Shown piece after piece: positions 52,259 through 60,290 of a DNA stretch of 64,000 nucleotides (the stretch's first letter is position 1; the number at the start of each line of letters is the position of its first letter). The notes under the pieces are model-generated. The model saw nothing but the letters and a program-made list of their open reading frames with translations, had not been told where the DNA came from and did no database searches. The translations under genes and the position numbers were made by a program. Source of the DNA: Anaerobium acetethylicum (GTDB lineage Bacteria; Bacillota; Clostridia; Lachnospirales; Lachnospiraceae); assembly GCF_900096945.1 (NCBI RefSeq), contig NZ_FMKA01000013.1, forward strand, positions 36,307 to 100,306. The letters run 5' to 3'.

Positions 52259-52883
52259 ATGACAATGTTATTTGAAATGCCAGAAGGAACAGACGTTATA
52301 GAACTTAGAAAAAGAACTAACAAGCTGTTTTGAATAAAAAAATGCAAGAAGCAGAAGTAAGTCTACGAATTGCTCTACATTATATCCAGTCGGGCAACAG
52401 GGCAAAACTAATGAAGATGTAGAAGTTGCAATTGATGGTGCCCAAATTAAAACGGGAAATATGATGCATTTTGATATAGAGAAATTCTTTGTTGATGCCG
52501 GATTAACAAGAATAAGCACTGAAGACTCTTGGCGTGGCACATATAGTATAGCTGGTTATGCTCCGAGAATTGTCATTCATTCATACCCTGGTGTGGGTGA
52601 TGTGGTCATTAGAAGACCTGACAATCAGGTGCTATATGTAGAAAGCAAAAAAGGTAACCTGTCGAAAGGGAAAGTATCAACAGAGTATGGATTGATGAGA
52701 GAAGCAATCGGTCAATTGATGACCTGTGAAAGATATAGCAATTTTACTGAGTTAGCTGTCGCAGTCCCGCATTCTGATAAGAGTAAGGAATTGGCAACGA
52801 GATGGAGTCGTTTGCCTCAAATTAAGAACAGTGGGATTAGATTTCTATTGGTCAATGAAGCGGGAAATGTATTAAAGATATAG
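52259..52883 (+). pseudogene. Frameshifted PD-(D/E)XK restriction-nuclease-like gene
   Basis: ATG 52259 starts MTMLFEMPEGTDVIEL. The frame then breaks; other frames read ELTSCFE, then KMQEAEVSLRIALHYIQSG, then YPVGQQGKTNEDVEVAIDGA, which runs into the open frame MMHFDIEKFF at 52461 to 52883. That last part holds PGVGDVVIRRPD and VLYVESKKGN, a D...ExK nuclease core. At least three frameshifts separate the pieces, so I read it as a decayed gene. The 140-residue end could still be translated from ATG 52461 but has no good ribosome site. Confidence 0.65.
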
Positions 52884-53056
52884 AAGTTGTGGATGAATCT
52901 TATAACTTTATAGTTTGACGATATAAAAGAAAAGGCAAGTGATTGCATATAGATTAATTCAAAACTCAACATTAAAGATTGCAATCATTGAAAATGGAAA
53001 TCTGGGAAATTGCAGAAATATAGCAAAAGTAACAGAGAGTGATGGGAGGAATTATT

Positions 53057-53515
53057 TTGAAGAAAAATCAAGAAATGCATGCCGAGTCTGGTCTGGAGAG
53101 TTCCGAAAAACCAGGTTCTGTTGGATCAGGTTATGAAAAGATATCATACAATGTGATAAAAGCCGTAAAAGCATCAGTCGGCGGATATTTTGGCGGTTAT
53201 TACAATGCAGAAATTGATTTGATCAACCTCAAAGTAGTCTGGACCCATGGTGGTAACGATATGGAAGAAGTATCAATTTACAAAACGATAAGGAAAGCCA
53301 CTGCAGTAAAGTTTATTGAACAGATGCAAGAAGCCGATCTGTTGGCCTGGGAGGATAAATACATAGAACCTGGAATTTGCGACGGGACCCAATGGAGCAT
53401 AGAGATAATCTGCGACTCGGGCACCATAGAGAAACATGGAGACAATAAGTTTCCAAAGAAATGGGAGGTCTTTTGCAATGCAATAAAGAAAATTACTGGA
53501 AAAAAGTTCGAATAA
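53057..53515 (+). CDS. Unknown small protein (152 aa)
   Basis: The first 30 residues are polar and probably disordered. The rest is a compact domain (ASVGGYFGGYYNAEIDLINL, VSIYKTIRKATAVKFIEQMQ, GTQWSIEIICDSGT, KWEVFCNAIKKITGKKFE). This domain occurs in small proteins of Lachnospiraceae, in my memory without known function. GGGAGGA at 53044-53050 fits a TTG start at 53057; ATG 53042 lies inside the ribosome site. No signal peptide. Confidence 0.6.
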   Translation: MKKNQEMHAESGLESSEKPGSVGSGYEKISYNVIKAVKASVGGYFGGYYNAEIDLINLKVVWTHGGNDMEEVSIYKTIRKATAVKFIEQMQEADLLAWEDKYIEPGICDGTQWSIEIICDSGTIEKHGDNKFPKKWEVFCNAIKKITGKKFE

Positions 53516-53598
53516 ATTCAGGTGATATACAATGGGACTTGTCAACAACGGCCTGGAGGCAGCTATCTTTATACGCTTAAAAACGTTTAAACCGTTAA

Positions 53599-53757
53599 AA
53601 TCTACCTTTCAAAACCAGTTATTACAAATTATATGTTATTTTTGTCATAATCATACTAATTATCCGAATCATGGGTTATAATATAAGCAGGTATTTTATA
53701 GACAAAATAAACGGAAGTTTAGGACACGAAGGGGTAGAAAACTCTTGGCATAGGTGA
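53599..53757 (+). pseudogene. 3' remnant of a small membrane-protein gene
   Basis: An open frame with no good start reads a hydrophobic stretch (YKLYVIFVIIILIIRIMGYN) and then DKINGSLGHEGVENSWHR to TGA 53755, directly before a terminator. The first ATG (53671) has no ribosome site. It is probably the tail of a lost gene. An overlapping 49-codon frame from ATG 53532 is not convincing either. Confidence 0.3.
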
Positions 53758-53758
53758 T

Positions 53759-53806
53759 AAATGGACACTGTTTTGTTTTAGCAGTGTCCATTTATTTATC
53801 TATTTT
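53759..53806 (+). terminator. Strong T-tailed terminator
   Basis: A 12-bp stem AAATGGACACTG/CAGTGTCCATTT (53759-53770 and 53782-53793) is followed by ATTTATCTATTTTT. Confidence 0.8.
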
Positions 53807-53845
53807 TCGTGTGATTTGTTGAACACATATGAACTGGATTGTTTT

Positions 53846-53937
53846 TTGCAAGACATTTTTGTAGGTAATTGCAAAACATTTTTGTAGGTTGTTGCACCTA
53901 CATTTTGTAGGTAATTGCAACTTCCTACATTTTCATT
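53846..53937 (+). repeat. 23-bp-phased direct repeat array (four units)
   Basis: TTGCA starts at 53846, 53869, 53892 and 53915, exactly 23 bases apart. Units 1 and 2 read TTGCA-AGACATTTTTGTAGG and TTGCA-AAACATTTTTGTAGG. Unit 3 contains the palindrome CCTACATTTTGTAGG. Unit 4 is degenerate. An inverted copy of unit 1 lies at 57449-57468. Phasing near two helical turns suggests protein-binding iterons. Confidence 0.75.
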
Positions 53938-54184
53938 TTACAATAAACAAACTGGATCTATGAAAAGAACAAAGATAACACCAGCCGGTATGTACTCGGT
54001 ACCGTTGGATTAACCCCACTGATTTGCGTCGGGGTTAATCCCAGTATTGCAGAGCTGGGAATGCTAGATAATACGTTGAAATCAGTTGTCAGAATAAGCA
54101 AGGCAAAGGGTGCGAATTCGGATTACAGATATGAGCATAAAACCCGGAAACAGAAATGAAGTATTTGATAAGGGAGTGAAAAAT
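53938..54184 (+). other. Spacer before pRiA4b ORF-3 gene
   Basis: It holds a dyad TTAACCCC/GGGGTTAA (about 54010-54038) and a short frame MKRTKITPAGMYSVPLD (53960-54013) with no ribosome site. A comparable pattern (TSAGKEYYPSGDKG) precedes the gene at 57555, suggesting a repeated leader. No gene. Confidence 0.4.
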
Positions 54185-55285
54185 ATGCAAATTGCATTGA
54201 CTAAAAAACTAGCGGATGCCCTGGAAGAAAAGATTCCAGCCATCGACGGATCCATTAATCCTCTGTTTACATGGACAGCAAATTGGACCAAGGTATGGGA
54301 TAATCGTAGAACAGAGGATATGCTAGTCCTGGTAAATAACGCTACACGCTTCACAGTAGCGATTTATCAGGTTAAGCGGAAAGAACTGAAAAATGTTGAG
54401 AAAATGATGAAGGCTGCTATTGTAAACACGCTTCTTTCAATGAATCTAAATCCTGAGCTTGTAAATGAATATATGCGACTGGCGGGTGAATTGGAGTTTG
54501 TGCGAAACAACAACAGACAAACAGCAGCCTGGGTGACACGAGCAGGACTGGAATGCGCCTTTCATGTTGGACGAGAATATAATGGCATTCAGAAAATGTA
54601 CTGTGATACAGTGGGAGCTTCATCAAATTATAGAATCGTCAACTATTCCGGCAACACAAATGACAGTTTCTATCCATATAAAGCGATGGTTGATGCATTG
54701 ACAGAACTAACGGGCATGCAGGCATACAAATGTCGTGCATTTGAACTGAGGGTAAGCCTTGATCTGGAAGTATATAAGGCAGAGCGGAAGGTCATCGTTC
54801 CTGCTGACTTGGAATTTGCCCGATTTCACAAGGTATTACAGTATGTTTTTCACTGGAAGAACTACCACCTGTATGATTTCGCTATTATTGATGAAAAGAC
54901 TAAAAAAACGGTAGTTAGGTTGGTTCCTACTGAGGAAGGTCTGGAGTACGATCAAAGTGCTGTATTGATGGAAGGACATACCTTGGCAGAATTTTTACCA
55001 GAGCATAAGCAAATGCTATATACCTATGACATGGGGGATAACTGGGAACATATCATTCAGCTGATTCGAGTAATTGAAGAATATGACGGTGAGCTCCCGT
55101 ATCTACTGGAAGCAAGTGGACAAACACCACCGGAAGATGTTGGTGGTGTAGGTGGTTTTGTAAACTTCAGAGAGATCATGCTAAATCCTGAACATCCTGA
55201 ATACGCAGAAATGAAAGCGTGGTCGAGGTATTGGACGCCGGAACTCAGAGAATGGGAAAGAAATCCCAAGGTCATTCACTTATGA
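54185..55285 (+). CDS. DUF6933 / pRiA4b ORF-3-like protein
   Basis: The 366-residue protein has two parts. The N-terminal half starts MQIALTKKLADALEEKI and contains LFTWTANWTKVWDNRRTEDM, a DUF6933-like pattern. The C-terminal half is the pRiA4b ORF-3 domain (MLYTYDMGDNWEHIIQLIRV, PPEDVGGVGGFVNF, LNPEHPEYAEMKAWS). This family is frequent on mobile DNA and has no known activity. Start at 54185 follows GGGAGTG; ATG 54110 is upstream of that site. It belongs to a run of small accessory genes. Confidence 0.78.
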   Translation: MQIALTKKLADALEEKIPAIDGSINPLFTWTANWTKVWDNRRTEDMLVLVNNATRFTVAIYQVKRKELKNVEKMMKAAIVNTLLSMNLNPELVNEYMRLAGELEFVRNNNRQTAAWVTRAGLECAFHVGREYNGIQKMYCDTVGASSNYRIVNYSGNTNDSFYPYKAMVDALTELTGMQAYKCRAFELRVSLDLEVYKAERKVIVPADLEFARFHKVLQYVFHWKNYHLYDFAIIDEKTKKTVVRLVPTEEGLEYDQSAVLMEGHTLAEFLPEHKQMLYTYDMGDNWEHIIQLIRVIEEYDGELPYLLEASGQTPPEDVGGVGGFVNFREIMLNPEHPEYAEMKAWSRYWTPELREWERNPKVIHL

Positions 55286-55340
55286 GTTTGGATTTTTATG
55301 ATGTTATCTGGTATTAACGATACCGCTGAGGAGGACGAGG

Positions 55341-55760
55341 ATGAGTAACTTTGATATTTTGACAAAATACATATCTATGATCCAGTCGGGTAGCATTGGT
55401 GAATGGATTATCGATATAGAAAACGATGGGACGCCAGAGCATCCGGTACAGATGCCTTTTGTGGATTACTCGGAAATTGTCTGCAACTTCATCAAGGACG
55501 TTTATATTTTTGAAGAAAGAAACAAAGGTATGGAGCTTACTTGCTATGGTGACATTCTAAAAGATAACGGGATTGAATGGGGCACGGAATCTATGAAGAA
55601 TGCTGACGTTTCAATATTAAATGAACAGTGTGTGCTCGCGCTTATTATGGGTGCTGTCAGAGCAGAGCGCTTTTGCGATGGGGCATTATTAGATTTCTTT
55701 AAGAGTGGATCTATATTGAAATTGCTTGAAAAATTAAACAGTATTGACCAGGAGTTATAG
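55341..55760 (+). CDS. DUF6508 family protein
   Basis: The 139-residue protein shows the DUF6508 pattern: FDILTKYISMIQSGSIGEWI, NDGTPEHPVQMPFVDYSE and CVLALIMGAVRAERFCDGAL. The role is unknown; such proteins are frequent in mobile-element accessory regions. GAGGAGGACGAGG precedes the ATG. Soluble, with no signal peptide. Confidence 0.8.
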   Translation: MSNFDILTKYISMIQSGSIGEWIIDIENDGTPEHPVQMPFVDYSEIVCNFIKDVYIFEERNKGMELTCYGDILKDNGIEWGTESMKNADVSILNEQCVLALIMGAVRAERFCDGALLDFFKSGSILKLLEKLNSIDQEL

Positions 55761-56029
55761 TTGGATATAAACAAAATCAGAAACCAATCATATGATGAGC
55801 TACATGCCTTATATTAGAGCTTCTCACATAGCCACAACATTTGAAAACCAACAATCAATACTGCGCGTATTTTTCGGGAATATTACCGAAAACGATATAT
55901 TGGGGATTAGTTTTCTGGGTTTTGGCAACAGTCATGTTCTGAGATTTCCGCTTCATATAAGGATTTATAGAACACAATCAAAATGGCGATGAACTATATA
56001 CGAGACGAAAATAGGGGGACATAAAAGAT
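55761..56029 (+). other. Spacer with a decayed gene start
   Basis: From TTG 55761 one frame reads LDINKIRNQSYDELHALY then stops. It may be the remains of a second gene of the DUF6508 operon. Nothing else is supported. Confidence 0.3.
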
Positions 56030-56752
56030 ATGAAATTCAGCAACCGAAATGTTGGCGGTGACAGAAAAACCACAGTGGAAAATGGAAGTGATTTACCATC
56101 GGGCTTTTACAAATTTAAATTTAACCAAATCAGTTTTATAGTAGTTGCAGCTATTCTGGTTATTGTCCTGTGCACTTTTATATTCAAGGATAAGATTGTA
56201 GACATATTTTCTTTTTTTACAACTAAAAACAATACATTTTCTTATGTGCTTGGCAGTTTTGAAGACATAGAAAGGCTGTATGTATTGGAAAATAATGTTG
56301 CAGATGTTTATGAATACACGGATAGTGACAAGAAAAGGACCTATATATTAAGGTTTTCAGTGAATGTTTATTACGATCTCAGTGATATTAGAAGTGAAAA
56401 AAGAGAAGATGGTTCATATCTTATAACTATACCGGAGCCAATGTTTGAGGGAGCACTGATAAATGATGATACTATATATACAGAGGAAAAGAAAATAGAA
56501 GAGTCTGAAAATAAAGATGAAGAGAGTAACGATGAGTACGGGATTGAAATTTTCAGTGAATCTACATCATTGTTTGGAAGTAAGTTTCAGCAGGGAGATG
56601 ACCGCAAATTTGCTGAAGGCAAAATAAATGAGTATAAAGAAAGTAATAAAGAAAAAATAAAGGAAGATGCAGAAGAGAATTTCAAAGAAAAGCTTAAGGA
56701 TCTACAGCTTTTGTACAATGATTCCACTAGAGTAGAGGTGGCCTATGAATAA
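56030..56752 (+). CDS. DUF4230-like membrane protein, copy 1
   Basis: The 240-residue protein has one membrane helix (about 34-56, FIVVAAILVIVLCTFIF) and an outer domain with SFEDIERLYVLENNVADVYE and LRFSVNVYYDLSDI, in the style of DUF4230. A long acidic/basic helical segment follows (about 155-235). It overlaps the second, related gene by 8 bases. Role unknown. GGGGGAC lies before the ATG. Confidence 0.6.
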   Translation: MKFSNRNVGGDRKTTVENGSDLPSGFYKFKFNQISFIVVAAILVIVLCTFIFKDKIVDIFSFFTTKNNTFSYVLGSFEDIERLYVLENNVADVYEYTDSDKKRTYILRFSVNVYYDLSDIRSEKREDGSYLITIPEPMFEGALINDDTIYTEEKKIEESENKDEESNDEYGIEIFSESTSLFGSKFQQGDDRKFAEGKINEYKESNKEKIKEDAEENFKEKLKDLQLLYNDSTRVEVAYE

Positions 56753-57329
56753 ATCACGTAAACCTAAATATATGATATTTGCAATTGTGGCTGCACTTGT
56801 TTTGTGGGGTCTGTGTCTGATAAGTATACACAATGAAATTGTTTTAAATAAGGAAAAGAGCAAAATCACCATGGTTCAGGCGGTTGATAAAAGTATCGAG
56901 ATTTCTAACGAGAGGTATGATTATACTGATATTGTTACAAATTATAATGCAGAATGGTTAGGCGGTATAAAGTCTGAAAAAATGCTGGTGAAGTTTTCAG
57001 GATCGATAGTAGCAGCCTGTAAACTGAAAGATGTGAAGATAAAAAAAGATAAGGTTGAGGTTGTTCTAAGTAAAGCATTTATAAAGAGTAATACTGTTAA
57101 GGATATAGAAAAGACTAGTTATAAAAAGTCTCTAGGCTTCCTGGAGTGGTCGGACACAAATGATAACACGCTGGATAACCACCTTGTAGAGCAGGAAAAA
57201 CAGAAGATTGAAAGCAGGGTCAGCCAGGAACTTTTAGCAAAAGTTGAGGATAGATCAAAAGAAACGATAAGTATGGCATTGGAAAACCTTGAAATAAGAC
57301 AGAAAAAAATTAAAATTTCTTTCGAATAA
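56745..57329 (+). CDS. DUF4230-like membrane protein, copy 2
   Basis: The 194-residue protein has an N-terminal membrane helix (about 10-28, MIFAIVAALVLWGLCLI) and an outer domain with GIKSEKMLVKFSGSIVAACK and DVKIKKDKVEVVLSKAF, a DUF4230-type core. It is probably a partner of the upstream paralogue; translation is coupled by an 8-base overlap. Length and charge pattern differ, so they are diverged, not a recent duplicate. Confidence 0.6.
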   Translation: MNKSRKPKYMIFAIVAALVLWGLCLISIHNEIVLNKEKSKITMVQAVDKSIEISNERYDYTDIVTNYNAEWLGGIKSEKMLVKFSGSIVAACKLKDVKIKKDKVEVVLSKAFIKSNTVKDIEKTSYKKSLGFLEWSDTNDNTLDNHLVEQEKQKIESRVSQELLAKVEDRSKETISMALENLEIRQKKIKISFE

Positions 57330-57448
57330 GAAATTTTAGGACTTCTGGGACTTGGAGGCTTTTGGCAAGATTTATTTTTTTGATATTGGGGAGAATTCAC
57401 AATGAAATGATAGGTCTTCTTGTGATGGTGTCGGAGAAAATAAGCATA

Positions 57449-57468
57449 CCTACAAAAAGGTCTTGCAA
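57449..57468 (-). repeat. Inverted copy of the 53846 iteron
   Basis: CCTACAAAAAGGTCTTGCAA is the reverse complement of 53846-53865 with one mismatch, 3.6 kb away. It lies in the 57330-57554 spacer, upstream of the zinc-finger gene, where no gene is seen. Confidence 0.65.
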
Positions 57469-57554
57469 AAAAACATCTTAAAGCGACATCTGCCGGTAAG
57501 GAATATTATCCGTCTGGCGATAAGGGTAATCCCAATGGAAAAGGAGAGACGTAC

Positions 57555-58424
57555 ATGCTATGCGATTGCTGTAAAAAAGAAGAATCCGTCATTCAAATCA
57601 GTGGAGTCGGCCATTTTTGCATGAAATGTCATAATGACCGGATGCTGAAACATTTCGAAAAACAGGATGATTTTAATTACCAGGAAACTATTTATATATA
57701 CGAGAAAAACGGAACTGTCCATCAGTTCGAATTGAAGCACCTGATTCTGGGCGCCATTGTAAGCTGGGAGGCAACAGAGGTCGGTGGAGGATACCATGTC
57801 AAAGAAATATCGCACATTGATGACGATACTGGGGTTGTAATAAACAGATTCTATCAGAAAATTATAACAGCAGTTAGAAGCAAGACCATTGAAAAGCGGG
57901 GAACGGAGCATAGAATTGATAATTTGCTTCTTCGAAATGAACAGTATTATTCATTGGCTAATAAGGGGACTATTAGCATTGAAGATAATAGACACGGGGA
58001 TATTGTATTTCGAATTGATGGAGAAGTGTTCACACCCGATGAAATGGCGAAAATGCTCGGTTCCTATGCAGGTTTTTCTATGCAATATCAGATTCATGAT
58101 GCTACAGAGCCAGTATTAGCAGAGGATGAATTATTGATGTCGGTGAAAGTCGGCAAGAAGCAGCTGACAGAAGATCTGCTTGAGAATATTAATAGATATA
58201 GTGACGGTGAAAATTTCATTTCCTATAAGGATGTTTCTAATTTTGATGAAGCAGTAGGAAGTATTATTGATAGGCTGGAACTGTTATATAATTCATTTCG
58301 AAGAGATGAGGCTAAGGAAATTGGCAAGGAACTGATACGCATTTTGCAGGATATAGAGACGGATGATGACTGGTTTCCGGATAATATGGTGGATATTATC
58401 AGGAATATTATTGATAGGATATAA
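57555..58424 (+). CDS. Zinc-finger protein of unknown function (289 aa)
   Basis: The N-terminus has a CxxC...CxxC finger (MLCDCCKKEE and FCMKCHNDRM, residues 3-6 and 22-25). It is followed by a mixed domain (YHVKEISHIDDDTGVVINRF, DIVFRIDGEVFTPDEMAKML) and a helical, acidic end with DDDWFPDNMVDIIRNIID. AAGGAGAG precedes the ATG. The frame is open for 25 codons before the ATG, reading SAGKEYYPSGDKGN. No enzymatic motif. A regulator or adaptor is possible. Confidence 0.6.
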   Translation: MLCDCCKKEESVIQISGVGHFCMKCHNDRMLKHFEKQDDFNYQETIYIYEKNGTVHQFELKHLILGAIVSWEATEVGGGYHVKEISHIDDDTGVVINRFYQKIITAVRSKTIEKRGTEHRIDNLLLRNEQYYSLANKGTISIEDNRHGDIVFRIDGEVFTPDEMAKMLGSYAGFSMQYQIHDATEPVLAEDELLMSVKVGKKQLTEDLLENINRYSDGENFISYKDVSNFDEAVGSIIDRLELLYNSFRRDEAKEIGKELIRILQDIETDDDWFPDNMVDIIRNIIDRI

Positions 58425-58544
58425 ACGAAGGTTAATAAAAATGATGGATTGTTTTATAAGATAATCTGCATTATGGGAATCGGTATATGAAATGTATAAT
58501 AAAGCAGTATGCTTGGAAATGGCAATGCATGAGAAGGGGAGGTC

Positions 58545-58637
58545 ATGATGAGCATGTGGCTTTTTGTTTTGGATCAAAATCAATTGTGGGGTGGGAGATT
58601 ATTAGAAATCAATGATTGTGTTGATGGGGAATTATAG
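58545..58637 (+). CDS. Possible 30-residue peptide
   Basis: ATG 58545 follows GGGGAGG at 58536-58542 with short spacing. The product, MMSMWLFVLDQNQLWGGRLL then EINDCVDGEL, has a weakly hydrophobic start. There is no homologue I know. The surrounding gap 58425-58868 is otherwise without genes. It may be chance. Confidence 0.2.
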   Translation: MMSMWLFVLDQNQLWGGRLLEINDCVDGEL

Positions 58638-58868
58638 TGGGAATCATAAAACAAAAGGGGTTTCAGGGGATTACATCCACTAGTATCTTTGTCACAGTCA
58701 CATTGTCAAGCAATAACCTCATCTGGTGAGTGATAATTTAAACATGTTTGTGTTGGCATTTAGTAACTAATAAAATGAGCACAATACGAAGTTTGCAAAG
58801 TACAATTTAGTGGAAGTGAATTTTATTAGGAAATGTTTTAGCAATTATTTGTTGAATATACTTGGAAC

Positions 58869-59276
58869 GATATGTTCCAAAACCCAACGCATGTGGAAAC
58901 GGTCGTTCTTTTGTCCCAACAAAAACCGAATGATCGAATTGAGGTCGACTTGGACTTGGATGAGCTGGATGCGACTAGTGCTGAGACCAAGGCGACTTAT
59001 GCAGAGATTAAGGACTATGTGTTGAAAGAGCATGGATTAAAGGTTTCCAATCTGTATATTTCACAGGTAAAAAGGAAGTGTGGATTGGAAGTTGGGGAGA
59101 ATTACAATCTGGCGAAGTCGGAGGGAGCAAGAGGTCCAGTGGACCTCTGTTCTGCGCGGACCGAAGCGGTAGCGAAGACTGCGAAGCAACCAAATTGTCC
59201 AGAAGATAAGGAAAAGGCGATTGTTGATGCACTGAAGCATTTTGGGATGTTTGTAACAATAGAGACAGCTTTCTAA
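58869..59276 (+). pseudogene. rlmCD: C-terminal remnant of 23S rRNA methyltransferase RlmCD with in-frame insert
   Basis: The frame reads DMFQNPTHVETVVLLSQQKP, DLDLDELDATSAETKATYAE and KVSNLYISQVKRKCGL. This is the C-terminal extension typical of Lachnospiraceae RlmCD/RumA proteins, starting at the DMF..THVETV end of the methylase domain. All catalytic motifs are missing. Near residue 87 an extra GPVDLCSARTEAVAKTAK interrupts the expected sequence and carries a DNA palindrome. A terminator follows. RumA 3' ends are known integration sites of conjugative elements, so this may mark an old insertion. Confidence 0.7.
59130..59148 (+). repeat. 19-bp palindrome inside the RlmCD remnant
   Basis: AGAGGTCCA-G-TGGACCTCT is a perfect dyad at the start of the in-frame insert, in the manner of coding-sequence palindromic elements. 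Confidence 0.7.
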
Positions 59277-59299
59277 ATTGTACTAAATTAAACATTCGA

Positions 59300-59341
59300 A
59301 AATCACTTAATTCACAGTCAATGTGAGTTGGGTGATTTTTT
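59300..59341 (+). terminator. Terminator after RlmCD remnant
   Basis: AAAATCAC ... GTGATTTTTT forms a stem with inner TCACA/TGTGA, followed by six T. Confidence 0.75.
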
Positions 59342-59485
59342 GTAAACTAGACAGTGAATGAGGACAGATAAAAGATATAGAAAGGAAGTGCATTGAAATA
59401 TTCTTCCAATAAACATATAATTAAAAATGATTGGCAATTATAGTAAAGTTATGTAAAAATAATAAGATATGAAAGGGTTGATTTT

Positions 59486-59531
59486 AAAAGTAAGGGAAAA
59501 TCTTGAAGAGTATATCGTACAAAAAGTAAGG
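59486..59531 (+). promoter_or_regulatory. Direct repeat AAAAGTAAGG before agr operon
   Basis: The 10-mer occurs at 59486-59495 and 59522-59531, 36 bases apart, and ends 49 bases before agrA. LytTR regulators bind direct repeats, so this may be the autoregulatory site; the spacing is longer than usual. Confidence 0.35.
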
Positions 59532-59579
59532 AATCCGACTTGAAACTATCATTAATACATTTTCAGAGGGGAGAAAAAT

Positions 59580-60290
59580 ATGTTAAAGATAGCAATCTGT
59601 GAAGATGATAAACAACAGCAACAAATTATAGAAAGATTAACAATTCAAAGTGAAAAAGCTCAGTCTGCTGAAATAGTCAAATTTGATTCAGGTGAAGATT
59701 TGGTCAAGGCTTATAATCAAGAGCAAAGATTCTCAATAATACTGCTTGATATGCAAATGAAAGAATTGAATGGTATACAAACGGCTGAGATGATCCGAAA
59801 ATATGACAAAAACGTTATAATCATTATTATAACATCCATACTTGAATATGCTGTAGAAGGATATAGTATTAACGCATTTGAATTCATTTTAAAGCCTATA
59901 GAAGAACTAAAGTTTAGTAAGATAATAGACAAGGCAATAATAAAGCTAAATGAGGATGAAAATAAGAACTATATAATACAGACAAGAGAAAAAACATTAG
60001 TGCTTAGGTTATCAGATATTGTATATGTCGAAAGTAATAAGAAAAAGGTTACAATTCACGGGGTAGAAGAAGTATATGTTAATAATGAGAATATTACTGA
60101 AGTAGAAAAAAAGTTGTCAGATGAAGGTTTTGTCAGAATCAGTAGATTCTATCTCGTTAACATGCAGTATATCAAAGAAATCAGGGTTGATGGTATCAAA
60201 CTAACTACGGGTATTAATTTAAATTATAGTGAAAAATTAAGCAATCAGATTAAGGAAAGATACATGAATTTCATGATGGGAGATATGTAA
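59580..60290 (+). CDS. agrA: AgrA-like LytTR response regulator
   Basis: The 236-residue protein has a receiver domain with phosphoacceptor Asp57 in SIILLDMQMKE and Lys in FILKPIEEL. A LytTR DNA-binding domain follows (about 140-235; LVLRLSDIVYVESNKKKVTI, FVRISRFYLVNMQYIKEIRV). It is the output regulator of a peptide quorum system. GAGGGGAG precedes the ATG. The kinase gene begins at the next base after the stop. Unlike staphylococcal agr, the order here is A-C-B-D. Confidence 0.9.
   Translation: MLKIAICEDDKQQQQIIERLTIQSEKAQSAEIVKFDSGEDLVKAYNQEQRFSIILLDMQMKELNGIQTAEMIRKYDKNVIIIIITSILEYAVEGYSINAFEFILKPIEELKFSKIIDKAIIKLNEDENKNYIIQTREKTLVLRLSDIVYVESNKKKVTIHGVEEVYVNNENITEVEKKLSDEGFVRISRFYLVNMQYIKEIRVDGIKLTTGINLNYSEKLSNQIKERYMNFMMGDM

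Noticed and set aside
53846..53937. CRISPR-like array from regular 23-bp spacing
   Set aside because: The repeats are adjacent with no unique spacers, units vary, and no cas genes are present.
55792..55992. 66-codon frame after DUF6508
   Set aside because: No ribosome site and no coherent protein-like composition; overlaps the decayed frame that starts at 55761.
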